Both the position numbers and the translations under genes were made by a program. The notes beneath the pieces are model-generated. The model was not told the DNA's origin. It did no database searches and saw only the letters and a list, made by a program, of their open reading frames with translations. Positions 42,884-51,577 of a stretch of 64,000 nucleotides of DNA are shown in pieces; position 1 is the stretch's first letter, and every line of letters starts with the position of its first letter. Location of the stretch: assembly GCF_016526145.1 (NCBI RefSeq), contig NZ_JADDUE010000003.1, positions 248,001 through 312,000 on the forward strand, in the 5' to 3' direction. Origin of the DNA: Saccharopolyspora galaxeae. GTDB lineage: Bacteria > Actinomycetota > Actinomycetes > Mycobacteriales > Pseudonocardiaceae.

Positions 42884-43747
42884 ATGCACCGGAGCACCTT
42901 CATCGACCTTCCCGAGGGCAGCCTGCGCGTGCTCAGCGCCGGGCAGAGCGGTAGTCCGGTCCTGCTGCTCAGCGGCGCCGGGCTGGACAACGCGCTGCTG
43001 AGCTGGCGGCACCTCATTCCCGCGCTCGCGACCCAGCACCGGGTCTTCGCCCTGGACTGGCCCAAGCAGGGCGCGAGCAGGCCGTGGCGCGGACCCGCCG
43101 ACCACGACGTGATGCTGCGCTGCATCGGCGCCGTGCTCGACCACTTCGGACTCGACGACGCGAGTCTGGTCGGACTGTCCCAGGGCGGGGCGCTGACGCT
43201 GGCCTACGCCATCGAGCACCCGGAGCGGGTGCGGCGGCTGGTCGCGCTGGCACCGGGCGGTGTCCTGTCGTTCCCGCCCGGTCTGCACCAGCTGCTGTGG
43301 TTGACCGCCAAGCTGGCCCCGCTCACGTCCCGCCTGTCCGGCCTGCTGTTCCGGCACCGGGCGATGGTCGCCTGGTTCGCCAGGCGGGCGCTGTTCGCCG
43401 GGCCGGTCGCCGACTTCGACGACGTGGTCACCGAGATCCACCGGGAAGTGCTGGCCAACGGCGCCGGCGCCTCGGATTGGCAGAACGCCTCGATCGGCCT
43501 GCGCGCGATGAACGTGGACCTGCGCGACCGCCTGCCCGAGATCCGCTGCCCGGCGCTGTTCATCCAGGGCGACCGCGACGTCGGGGTGAAACCGGAGCAC
43601 ACCGCCGCAGCAGCCCGGCGGGTCCCGGGCGCGCGCCTGGAGGTGCTGCCCGGCAACGGGCACTGGTCGGCACGCCAGTCACCGGCCCGCGTCAACTCGC
43701 TGATCGCGGAGTTCCTGACGCCGTCCGCTGCGCAGCCGCCGCGCTGA
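42884..43747 (+). CDS. Alpha/beta hydrolase
   Basis: A 287-residue alpha/beta hydrolase. The oxyanion region is LLLSGAGLDNALLSW, the nucleophile is VGLSQGGALTLAYA (Ser near residue 97), the acid is in IQGDRDVGVKPEH, and the base is LPGNGHWSARQSP. A cap domain lies between (residues 125-200). No signal peptide. The substrate is unknown; the operon with a TetR regulator suggests an inducible detoxification or catabolic esterase. GGGGG precedes the ATG. Confidence 0.9.
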   Translation: MHRSTFIDLPEGSLRVLSAGQSGSPVLLLSGAGLDNALLSWRHLIPALATQHRVFALDWPKQGASRPWRGPADHDVMLRCIGAVLDHFGLDDASLVGLSQGGALTLAYAIEHPERVRRLVALAPGGVLSFPPGLHQLLWLTAKLAPLTSRLSGLLFRHRAMVAWFARRALFAGPVADFDDVVTEIHREVLANGAGASDWQNASIGLRAMNVDLRDRLPEIRCPALFIQGDRDVGVKPEHTAAAARRVPGARLEVLPGNGHWSARQSPARVNSLIAEFLTPSAAQPPR

Positions 43748-43777
43748 GCCGCGCGAGGCGTCCACATCGGAAGGAAA

Positions 43778-43806
43778 CGGGCCGGCCGGTGGTCCCGGCC
43801 GGCCCG
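43778..43806. terminator. Perfect 12-bp hairpin between convergent genes
   Basis: CGGGCCGGCCGG at 43778-43789 pairs with 43795-43806 across a five-base loop. It ends the hydrolase operon and the leftward YhgE gene. Confidence 0.75.
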
Positions 43807-43811
43807 CTCGG

Positions 43812-45743
43812 TCATGCCATGCCGCGGCGGAAGGTGTAGGCCGGGCGGAACTGGGTGGCGCGGACCGTCCGGCCGCGCTCGACGGCCAGGTAAGTCACCA
43901 CCAGTCCGGCCAGCCCCCACACGACCAGCACCGCGATCGAGCCGCCGCCGACGGTGCCGCCGCCGGTGAGCGCCCGCAGCGCGTCCTGCGCCGGACCGAC
44001 CGGCAGCGCCGCGGAGATCTGCCCGAGCACGCCGGGCACCGCCGAGATGAAGCCGTTCGCCAGCACGACCAGCCCCACCAGCAATCCGACGAACCGCCCG
44101 ATGTTGCCGAACGCGGCCGCGAGTCCCTGGTTGACCGCGGTGAACGCGACCGCCGTCAGCGCCAGCAACCCGGCGCAACCGAACCACTGCCCCACCGAGA
44201 GATCCCCGGCGATGCCGACGACCACGCTCACCAGCAGCCCCTGCACCACCGCGAGCGCGGCGGGCGATCGGGCCTGGTCCAGAGCCAGCCGGAACGACGA
44301 GCGGGTCGATTCCAGCGTCCGCTCCGGCTTCGGGCGCAGCACCAGGAACGTGATCACCGCGCCTGCCCACAGCGCCAGCACCGCGTACAGCGCCAGGCCG
44401 GACGAGCCGAAGCCGATGGAGGTGCCTTCCGCGGTCGTGACCGGGTTCGCCACCGCCTTCGCCAGCTTGTCGCGGTCCCCGTCCGGGTACTTCGGCAGCT
44501 TCTCGACCGCCTCGCCCAGGCCGTCGGACAGCTGCCCGGTGCCGTCGCCGAGCTGCCGTGCGCCGTCGGCGAGGCCGCGGGTGCCGCCCGCGAGCTGGTC
44601 GGCGCCGTCGGCGAGCTGACCGGCACCGCCGCTGGTCTGCGACAGCCCGCCGGCGAGCTGCCCCATTCCGCCGTTGAGCTGCTCGGCGCCTCCGGCGAGC
44701 TGGCCGAGACCGCCGGTGAGCGCGGGCAGCCCGCCGGAAAGCTGCTCCAGCCCACCGGAAACACCGGTGCTGGCCTGCTGCAGCTGTCCGCCGCCCTCGG
44801 ACAGCGCCTTCGCCGTCGCGGCCTGCACCGCCAGCTTGTTGCACATCGGCACCACACCGGGCGGGCACTCCTTGGACATCTCGCCCAGTTCCTTGGCCAT
44901 GCCCTGCAGCCCGGTGTTGAGCTGCTGCACGCCCTGGGATTCCTTCGCGGAGACATCGGCCAGCGTGCCGACCTGGTCGGGCAGCTGCGCGGTCTGCTGC
45001 TGGATCTGCTGCAACCCGCCGGTCAACGCGTTCATGCCCTGCGCGAGCTGACCAGCGCCGTTGTCCAGCGCGCCGAGCCCGCCCGCGAGCTGCCGCGTGC
45101 CGTCCGCCAGCTGACCTGCACCACCGGAGAGCTGATCGGTGCCGCCCGCGAGCTGGTCGGCGCCGTCGGCCAGCTGCGTCGCGCCCTTCGAGGCTTCGCC
45201 GAGCTGGTCGTTGAGGGTGTTGAACCCGACGTAGATGTTGTCCAGGTAGGTGGTGGTCAACTGCTGGCCGAGCAGGTTCGCGGCGGTGTCGGTCACCGTC
45301 TTGCTGATCGCCTCGTCGGCCAGCCGGCTGCGGTCGCCGGTGTCGACGTCGACGGTGGCGCGCTTGGCCTGCGCCGGATCGCCGGAGAACGAGGTGGCGG
45401 CCTGGGAGAAGTTCTTCGGGATCGTCACGACCGCCGAGTAGGTGCCGTCCTCCAGTCCTTCCCGCGCGGTCTCCGGAGTGGCGAACTCCCAGGTGTAATT
45501 GCTCTTGATCTCACCGCCGACCAGCTTCGCGGACAGCTGCCTGCCCAGCGGGGTGAGCTGGCCGTTGATCTCGACCGGCTCGTCGGTGTTCACCACCGCG
45601 GCCTTGACGTCCTTGAGCCGGTCCTGCGGTTTGCCCAGCGACCAGGTCAGCAGGCCCGCGATGGCCAGCGGCACCAGCAGCAGGCCGAGCAGCGGCAGCC
45701 AGCGGACCCGGAACCGGGACCGCTCCTTCAGCGACGGACTCAC
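43812..45743 (-). CDS. YhgE/Pip-domain membrane protein
   Basis: A 643-residue protein of the YhgE/Pip (ABC-2-like) family. One N-terminal membrane helix (WLPLLGLLLVPLAIAGLLTW) is followed by a large extracellular part. Residues about 190-430 hold many short repeats of the QLAxGxxQL type (GADQLAGGTDQLSGGAGQLADG and so on), interrupted by a short segment with two Cys (ECPPGVVPMCNKL). Five or so helices close the protein. Such proteins accompany RND/MMPL exporters or ESX-like systems. It lies 32 bases behind the MMPL gene in one operon. The start is GTG with AGAGGAA upstream. Confidence 0.9.
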   Translation of the reverse strand: MSPSLKERSRFRVRWLPLLGLLLVPLAIAGLLTWSLGKPQDRLKDVKAAVVNTDEPVEINGQLTPLGRQLSAKLVGGEIKSNYTWEFATPETAREGLEDGTYSAVVTIPKNFSQAATSFSGDPAQAKRATVDVDTGDRSRLADEAISKTVTDTAANLLGQQLTTTYLDNIYVGFNTLNDQLGEASKGATQLADGADQLAGGTDQLSGGAGQLADGTRQLAGGLGALDNGAGQLAQGMNALTGGLQQIQQQTAQLPDQVGTLADVSAKESQGVQQLNTGLQGMAKELGEMSKECPPGVVPMCNKLAVQAATAKALSEGGGQLQQASTGVSGGLEQLSGGLPALTGGLGQLAGGAEQLNGGMGQLAGGLSQTSGGAGQLADGADQLAGGTRGLADGARQLGDGTGQLSDGLGEAVEKLPKYPDGDRDKLAKAVANPVTTAEGTSIGFGSSGLALYAVLALWAGAVITFLVLRPKPERTLESTRSSFRLALDQARSPAALAVVQGLLVSVVVGIAGDLSVGQWFGCAGLLALTAVAFTAVNQGLAAAFGNIGRFVGLLVGLVVLANGFISAVPGVLGQISAALPVGPAQDALRALTGGGTVGGGSIAVLVVWGLAGLVVTYLAVERGRTVRATQFRPAYTFRRGMA

Positions 45744-45775
45744 AGTGAATTCCTCTGCTTTCTAGCGGTCGCGGC

Positions 45776-48478
45776 TTACCGGGTCGCGCCGGAGAGCACG
45801 TTGGGCATGGCTTCGGCGTCGTCTCGCAGTTCGGTCATCGAGCCGATCCCGGGCAGAATGTCGCGCACGTCCGCCAGGCCGGTCGTTCCTGCCAGCACCG
45901 TGGGACGGGAACCGGTCAGCAACTCCCGGATCTCCAGGCGCGCCGCGGGGTCGGAGACCCGGTCGGTGCGGTCCAGCACCAGCACGGCGGGATCCTCGGC
46001 GAGCGCGCTGCGCACCGACTCCGCACCGCCTTCGCCGACGTCGACGTAGGCGACCCGCGAGCGCACCGACGATGCACGGGCGGGCAGCACGTAGCCGAGG
46101 ACCTTCAACCTGCCGCCGTCGGCCTTCAACCGGCCGGACAGCGTCAGCAGCAACGCGCTGATCGCGGACTCGTGCGTGCCGCGCACGACGTGGATTCCCT
46201 GGCGCGGCAACAGGAAACCGACGTCCTGGTAGATCGGGTCACCGCCGGACGGGTCGGCCATCCGCAGCCCTTCGCAGGCGATCGCCTCGTCGGAGCCGGG
46301 GCTGGGCCAGTCGGCCAGCTCGATCTCCTCGCGCAGGTTCTCGCCTTCCACGTCGAACGAGGGCAGCACCCGGTCCAGCTTGCGCGGCATCCACCACGCC
46401 CGGTCGCCCAGCAGCGCCAGCACCGCGGGCACCAGCGTCATGCGCACGATGAACGCGTCGACGAACACGCCGACGGCGAGCCCGAGCGCGATCGGCTTCA
46501 GGTTCGCATCGCCCTCCGGCACGAACGCGATGAACACCGCGAACATGATCACCGCGGCGGCGGTGACGACCTTCGCCGAGGAAACGAATCCTCTGTGGAC
46601 GGACCCGCGCGCGTCGCGGGTGTGCACGAATTCCTCGCGCATTCGGGTGACCAGGAAGACCTCGTAGTCCATGGCCAGCCCGAACAGCACGCCCATCAGC
46701 ACGATCGGCATGAAGCTGATCACCGGTCCGGCACGGGTGACGCCGAAGAATTCGGCCAGCCAGCCGTGCTGGAACACCAGCGCGACGATGCCCAGCGAGG
46801 ACCCGATGCTGAGCAAGTATCCCAGCGTCGCCTTGATCGGCACCGCGATGGAGCGGAACACCATCGTCAGCAGGATCAGCGACAGCCCGACCACGACCAC
46901 GGCAAACGGCAGCAGCGCCTCACCGAGCTTGGCCGAGACGTCGATGCCGACCGCGGTGAACCCGGTGACCGAGAGGTTCACCCCGTAGGTCTCCTGGAAG
47001 TGCGGCCGCAGCGAGCGGAGCTCGTCGACGAGCTGCTTGGTCTGCTCGGAATCCGGCGCGCCTTCCGGGACCACCTGCACGATGCCGGTGTCGGCGGTCG
47101 GGTTCGGGGTGGCCATCGGCACGTCGGCCACGCCGGGCAGCCGCTCGATCTCGCCCTTGAGGTCGTTCATCAGCCCGAGCGGGTCGTTGCTGGTGACGAT
47201 GTTGCCGGTGACGATCAGCGGGCCGTTGAAGCCCTTCGGGAAGTGTTCGGCGATTCGCTCGTAGGTGACCCGGGCCGGGTCTTCCTTCGGCAGCGCCCCG
47301 GAGTCGGGCAGTGCCAGCCGCAGCCCGGCCGCTGGCAACGTGGCCATCCCGAGCGCCCCGATCACGAGCACCACGGTGACGATCGGGAAGCGGGTCACCG
47401 CGCGCACCCAGCCGCTGAAGAACCGCTCGCCGAACGGGCGCTTGGCGCGCTTTTTCGGTTCCCGCGCCTTGATCCGGTTGCGCGCGAAGCCCAGCAGCGC
47501 GGGCATCAGCGTCACCGACACCAGCACCGCGATGCCGACGCCGACCGCGGCCGCGATGCCCATCGTGGTCAGGAACGGGATGCCCGCCACGCCGAGCCCG
47601 ACCAGCGCGATCATCACGGTGAGCCCGGCGAAGATGACCGCCGAACCCGCGGTGGCCGTGGAGCGCGCCGCGGCTTCCTGCGGCGATACGCCCTCGGCCA
47701 GTTCTTGCTGGTGTCTGGACACGATGAACAGCGCGTAGTCAATGCCCACGGCCAGGCCGAGCATCAGCGACAGCAGCGGGGTGGTCGCGTTGATCGTCCA
47801 AATCGCCGTGGCCAGGAAGATCAGCGCGGTGGAGATCCCCACCCCTAGCAGTGCGTTGATCAGCGGCATCCCTGCCGCCAGGAACGAGCCGAGGGTGATC
47901 ACGAGCACCACGATCGCGATCACCAGGCCGAGCGCTTCGACGATGCTCAGGCCCGGGATCTCGGTGGAGAACAACGGACCGCCGTGCGAGGCCTGCGCAC
48001 CTTCCGGCAGCCGGTCCTGCAGGTCGGCGGCGATCTGGGCGATGCGGTCCTTGGTGGGCTGCCCGATCGATTGGGTCTGGCCTTCGAGCTGGGCCATGAT
48101 GATGCCGGCTTGGCCGTCGTCGCTGATCGAACCGCCCAGGTCCTCCTGGTACGGCGAGATCACCGAGGCGACGCCGTCCATGTTCTCGAGTTCGCGGACG
48201 GTCTTGTCGATCTCGGCGTGCACGGCCGGATCGCGCACGCCTTGCGGCGCGACCGTGAGGACCTGCGCCGAGGCGCCGCTGGTCTGCGGGAAAGTCACCG
48301 ACAGCCGCTCGAGGGCGTTCTGCGCCTCGGTGCCCGGGATGCTGACGTTGTTGTCCAGGCCCTGGTTCATCAGGCCCGCACCGCCTCCCGCGATGGCCAG
48401 CACCAGCAGCCAGATCAGCAGGACGGTCTTGCGGGCGGCGAATGCTCGGCGACCGACTGAGTAGAGGAACGACGACAC
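45776..48478 (-). CDS. MMPL/RND-family exporter with a degenerate C-terminal ABC-like domain
   Basis: A 900-residue transporter. Two MMPL halves, each with one helix, a large external loop and five helices (for example MLGLAVGIDYALFIVSRHQQEL and MGVLFGLAMDYEVFLVTRMREEF with the conserved Asp-Tyr pairs), fill residues 1-720. The last 165 residues resemble an ABC nucleotide-binding domain: GIHVVRGTHESAISALLLTLSGRL stands where Walker A should be, but GKS/T is missing. DPAVLVLDRTD stands where Walker B should be, without the catalytic Glu. It is probably a non-hydrolysing regulatory module. The start is GTG with GGGAG. A twin operator lies upstream. Confidence 0.9.
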   Translation of the reverse strand: MSSFLYSVGRRAFAARKTVLLIWLLVLAIAGGGAGLMNQGLDNNVSIPGTEAQNALERLSVTFPQTSGASAQVLTVAPQGVRDPAVHAEIDKTVRELENMDGVASVISPYQEDLGGSISDDGQAGIIMAQLEGQTQSIGQPTKDRIAQIAADLQDRLPEGAQASHGGPLFSTEIPGLSIVEALGLVIAIVVLVITLGSFLAAGMPLINALLGVGISTALIFLATAIWTINATTPLLSLMLGLAVGIDYALFIVSRHQQELAEGVSPQEAAARSTATAGSAVIFAGLTVMIALVGLGVAGIPFLTTMGIAAAVGVGIAVLVSVTLMPALLGFARNRIKAREPKKRAKRPFGERFFSGWVRAVTRFPIVTVVLVIGALGMATLPAAGLRLALPDSGALPKEDPARVTYERIAEHFPKGFNGPLIVTGNIVTSNDPLGLMNDLKGEIERLPGVADVPMATPNPTADTGIVQVVPEGAPDSEQTKQLVDELRSLRPHFQETYGVNLSVTGFTAVGIDVSAKLGEALLPFAVVVVGLSLILLTMVFRSIAVPIKATLGYLLSIGSSLGIVALVFQHGWLAEFFGVTRAGPVISFMPIVLMGVLFGLAMDYEVFLVTRMREEFVHTRDARGSVHRGFVSSAKVVTAAAVIMFAVFIAFVPEGDANLKPIALGLAVGVFVDAFIVRMTLVPAVLALLGDRAWWMPRKLDRVLPSFDVEGENLREEIELADWPSPGSDEAIACEGLRMADPSGGDPIYQDVGFLLPRQGIHVVRGTHESAISALLLTLSGRLKADGGRLKVLGYVLPARASSVRSRVAYVDVGEGGAESVRSALAEDPAVLVLDRTDRVSDPAARLEIRELLTGSRPTVLAGTTGLADVRDILPGIGSMTELRDDAEAMPNVLSGATR

Positions 48479-48539
48479 GCCAGACTCCCTGTCACCGGAC
48501 GTACCGGACGGGTCTATGCCACTAACGGACGAAGGACAC

Positions 48540-48581
48540 GGATACGGCGCTGTATCCGATACAGCAGCGTATCCGATACCA
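48540..48581. promoter_or_regulatory. Twin TetR operators between the MMPL and TetR genes
   Basis: GCTGTATC-C-GATACAGC (48549-48565) is a perfect 17-base palindrome. GTATC-C-GATAC (48569-48579) repeats its core 17 bases away, and GGATAC at 48540 pairs with GTATCC at 48552. The overlapping array sits 60-100 bases before each divergent gene and is the natural site of the TetR protein encoded at 48679. Confidence 0.75.
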
Positions 48582-48678
48582 TCGACCGTCCCCACCCGGG
48601 TGCAAGTCCAAGGTCGAAACTGCTGGTATAGATCCCGGTCCTGGGTCATCCTGGTCCGGCGTCGAGGAGGAAGTCCGC

Positions 48679-49365
48679 GTGAACACGAGCAAGGCCGCCG
48701 GGGCGCCGGAAGGCGGCGCACGGGAGACCGCGCGCCGGGCCAAGACGCGGGAACGGCTCATCGACGCCGCCTACCGGCAGTTCTGCGAGCACGGCATCAA
48801 CGGCACCTCCATCGAGGCCATCTGCGACGACGCCGGGTTCACCCGCGGCGCGTTCTACTCCAACTTCGCCAGCAAGGAGGAGCTGTTCTTCGCACTGGCC
48901 GACCGGGAGAACCGGATGCGGCTGGAGACGCTGCGCGAACGGTTCGACGACGCGGTCGCCGCGCTCGGCGGAACCGGCGGCAAGCCCGATCCGGCGCGGA
49001 TCGAAGGGGTGATCGCCGACATCCTGGCGGTGCAGCCGGAGAACCGGCAGTGGTCGCTGCTCAACAGCGAATTCCGGCTGCTGGCGATGCGCGATCCGCA
49101 GGTCGCGCCGCGCTTCCTGGAGAGTTCGCAGGCGTTCCAGCACGAGCTGGCGTCGATAGTCGACGCCGCGCTCGGCTCGGTGGGGCTGCGCTTCCTGATC
49201 GATCCGCTGCACCTGACCCGGCTGCTGCTGGACCAGTTCGAGTCCGCGATGCAGGAGGCGATCCTCTCCGGTGCGCAGGACGCCGAGAAGGCCGCGCGGG
49301 ACACCATCATGCAGACGCTGCCGCCGTTGATTCACAGCCTCACCGAGGTGCGTCCGGCGGATTGA
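48679..49365 (+). CDS. TetR-family regulator of the MMPL-YhgE operon
   Basis: A 228-residue TetR/AcrR protein; HTH GTSIEAICDDAGFTRGAFYSNFASKEELFFAL. The C-terminal domain is helical and of the BetI/AcrR-like sort. The GTG start follows GAGGAGG. It is divergent from the MMPL exporter operon across a 200-base region with a perfect palindromic operator, the classical layout of an efflux pump and its local repressor. Confidence 0.9.
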   Translation: MNTSKAAGAPEGGARETARRAKTRERLIDAAYRQFCEHGINGTSIEAICDDAGFTRGAFYSNFASKEELFFALADRENRMRLETLRERFDDAVAALGGTGGKPDPARIEGVIADILAVQPENRQWSLLNSEFRLLAMRDPQVAPRFLESSQAFQHELASIVDAALGSVGLRFLIDPLHLTRLLLDQFESAMQEAILSGAQDAEKAARDTIMQTLPPLIHSLTEVRPAD

Positions 49366-49517
49366 CCCGGATCCGGTCCGCTCGGATTCCGGTGACCGTA
49401 GATCATTCGTAGCCGGGGCCGCCCGCGGCCGGTCCGGTGCGCGATGAGATTCCGCACGGCATGATCAAGGAAGCTTTGCCAGGCTCGGGGTGTTCCCGGC
49501 AGTGCGGCCGATCCCGG

Positions 49518-49574
49518 CCGTTCCGGGAAGACCCCGCCGTTCCGGGAAGACCCGGCCGCCCCGGGAGGACCCGG
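49518..49574. repeat. Three tandem 19-bp repeats before the OsmC gene
   Basis: CCGTTCCGGGAAGACCC at 49518 and 49537 and CCGCCCCGGGAGGACCC at 49556 have an exact 19-base period. Each contains the small palindrome TTCCGGGAA or CCCGGGAGG. They lie 34-90 bases before the ATG and could be stacked regulator sites or a polymorphic tandem array. Confidence 0.6.
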
Positions 49575-49607
49575 CACCCGACGCAGTCGACGACAAGGAG
49601 AACTGCC

Positions 49608-50039
49608 ATGGCCGATCGCAACGCCACGACCACTTGGAACGGCGACCTGGGCTCTGGGTCGGGCCTGGTGACGCTGGATTCCTCGAACGCGGGCCAGTTC
49701 CCGGTCTCGTTCGCGACGCGCGCGGAGGACCCGGCCGGGCAGACCAGCCCGGAGGAGCTGATCGCGGCCGCGCACTCCTCCTGCTTCAGCATGCAGCTTT
49801 CCGGCGTGCTCGGGGAATCCGGGCTCACCCCGGAGCGGATCGACGCCAGCGCGGAGGTCACCCTCGGCAAGTCCGGCGGCGGGTTCGCCATCACCGGCAT
49901 CGCGCTGACCGTGCGCGCCAACGTTCCCGGCGCCGACGAGGACACCTTCCAGCAGGCCGCGCAGAAGGCCAAGGAGATCTGCCCGGTCTCGGCCGCGCTG
50001 ACCGGCACCACGATCACCTTGGACGCAGCGCTGGGCTGA
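49608..50039 (+). CDS. OsmC-family peroxiredoxin
   Basis: A 143-residue OsmC/Ohr-superfamily protein of the OsmC branch. The two redox Cys are in AAHSSCFSMQLSG and AKEICPVSAAL, and the motif NAGQFPVSFATRAEDPAGQTSPEELIAAAH is typical. It reduces organic hydroperoxides in the cytosol, as a dimer sharing active sites. AAGGAG precedes the ATG. The preceding tandem repeats may hold its control region. A classic 16-bp hairpin ends the transcript. Confidence 0.94.
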   Translation: MADRNATTTWNGDLGSGSGLVTLDSSNAGQFPVSFATRAEDPAGQTSPEELIAAAHSSCFSMQLSGVLGESGLTPERIDASAEVTLGKSGGGFAITGIALTVRANVPGADEDTFQQAAQKAKEICPVSAALTGTTITLDAALG

Positions 50040-50055
50040 GCCCGCGCCGCACGGA

Positions 50056-50090
50056 AAAAGTCCCTTGTGGATCGTCCACAAGGGACTTTT
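50056..50090. terminator. Strong bidirectional terminator, 16-bp stem with A/T flanks
   Basis: AAAAGTCCCTTGTGGA pairs perfectly with TCCACAAGGGACTTTT across a three-base loop. A and T tracts at the two ends make it work in both directions, for osmC and for the convergent condensation-domain operon. Confidence 0.92.
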
Positions 50091-50117
50091 CGCGTTTTCC
50101 CCGGTGATCGGGGAAAG

Positions 50118-51563
50118 TCAGCCCGGTGACGCCGGTTCGGGCCGCGCGTGCTCGCGGCGCAGTTCGTGATCCCCGTGCTCGACGACCCGGTGCAGCACCG
50201 AACGCACCCGCTCCGAGTAGCGGCCGACGTTCTCGGCGGCCACCTGGGTGTCCGGATGGCTGACCAGCAGGCAGGTCCACTCCCGCGCCCGGTTGACCCA
50301 GAGCATCACGTCGGTCTCTTCGCGCGGGCCGCCGAGGACCTGCGCGTCCGCACGCTGCCAATCCTCGTGGCCGCGAATCCGCCGCCCATCCATGAACGAC
50401 GTCATCGGCAGCACCGTCTGTTCGATGCCGTCCAGCGAGAGCCGCGAGCCGAGGTGCTGCATCAGCTTGATCATCGGCACGTCCGCGATGCCGCGCGCCC
50501 GGGCGAACGCCTGCTCGGCCTGGAGCAGCACTTCGCCGAAGGTGCGCGAACCGGTCAGCTCGAAGTGGATCGGGACCAGGTTGATGAACCACCCGTGCGC
50601 GGCCGCCCAGCGCGGCTCGTCGCGGGTGTGCACCGGAGTCAGCGTCCGGTACGTCTCCTCCCCGGCCAGCTCGGCCGAAGCGATGGCCAGCGCCACGAAC
50701 AGGCCTGCCGCGAAACCACCGCCGTGCTCCCGGCAACGGCGCCCGAACACGTTGGCCTGCCGGGGGTCGAACAACTCGTACTCGGTCAGCCGGGAGGTCG
50801 CTGCCTCGCCGTCGGCCAGCCCGAGCGACAGCGGGAATCCCGCGGGCTTTTTCCCGCCGCTGAGCCAGAAATCGCTCCACAGCTCGACGGCGGCGGTCAG
50901 CGACCGCTCCGGGATCTCGGCGGCTCGTTCCCGCGCGGCGAATTCCGCGTGGTCGCCGACCTCCGGCAGTCCGGGGTCAACTCCGGTGATCTCCTGCTCG
51001 TAGAGCCGCCGCAGCTCGTCGAACACCAGGACCATCGAATATCCGTCGGTGTGCCCGTGATCCACTGCGAAGTACACAGTGGACGATTCTGCGCGCAGCA
51101 CCGCGCCGAGCACGAACGGCGGCCAGTGCAGCGCTTTCGCCGCGTCGTCGAACCGGTTCAGCAGGTGCTCGCGGATTTCGGGGCCGGTGTGCTCGCCCAG
51201 TTCGACGGGCGCGAATTCCACGTCGTCACCAGCGATCGCGTACCGACGCAGCTCGCCGTCGGCATCCGGCTCGAACCACGTCAGCATCGTGCCGTGCCTG
51301 CGCACCCATTGCCGCCAGGCCGCCGCCATCGCGTCCGGGTCGATCCTGCCCGGCAGCTCGAAAGACGTGCCCAGCCAGGAAGAATGCGCCACCCCCGCGG
51401 CATCGTTGGCCACCTCCCGGCGCAAGTGGCTCTCCTGGATGGGCGAAGCCGGTGCGGGATGTTCCGCGCGCTGCTGCACGGCCACCTCGGTGCGAGTGGT
51501 CGGCCGCCATTCTACGAGCAGGCCGGGTTCCGGCTCCTGCTGCGAGAGTTCGTTCATCCGCAC
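50118..51563 (-). CDS. Stand-alone condensation-domain acyltransferase (PapA-like), second of a pair
   Basis: A 481-residue chloramphenicol-acetyltransferase-fold protein. The active-site motif is FAVDHGHTDGYSMVL near residue 165, a variant of HHxxxDG in which the first His is Asp and the catalytic second His is kept. The late motif is TSFMDGRRIRG (DFGWG-like region). Free-standing members esterify or amidate acyl carriers and lipids. The GTG start is taken because AAAGGAG lies eight bases upstream; an ATG three codons in is possible. It is 14 bases behind a homologous gene in one operon. Confidence 0.85.
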   Translation of the reverse strand: MRMNELSQQEPEPGLLVEWRPTTRTEVAVQQRAEHPAPASPIQESHLRREVANDAAGVAHSSWLGTSFELPGRIDPDAMAAAWRQWVRRHGTMLTWFEPDADGELRRYAIAGDDVEFAPVELGEHTGPEIREHLLNRFDDAAKALHWPPFVLGAVLRAESSTVYFAVDHGHTDGYSMVLVFDELRRLYEQEITGVDPGLPEVGDHAEFAARERAAEIPERSLTAAVELWSDFWLSGGKKPAGFPLSLGLADGEAATSRLTEYELFDPRQANVFGRRCREHGGGFAAGLFVALAIASAELAGEETYRTLTPVHTRDEPRWAAAHGWFINLVPIHFELTGSRTFGEVLLQAEQAFARARGIADVPMIKLMQHLGSRLSLDGIEQTVLPMTSFMDGRRIRGHEDWQRADAQVLGGPREETDVMLWVNRAREWTCLLVSHPDTQVAAENVGRYSERVRSVLHRVVEHGDHELRREHARPEPASPG

Positions 51564-51577
51564 GGAGCTGACTCCTT

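Noticed and set aside
46172-47848. A 558-codon rightward open frame inside the MMPL gene
   Set aside because: His/Arg/Asp-rich translation with no domain, lying fully antisense to a conserved transporter.
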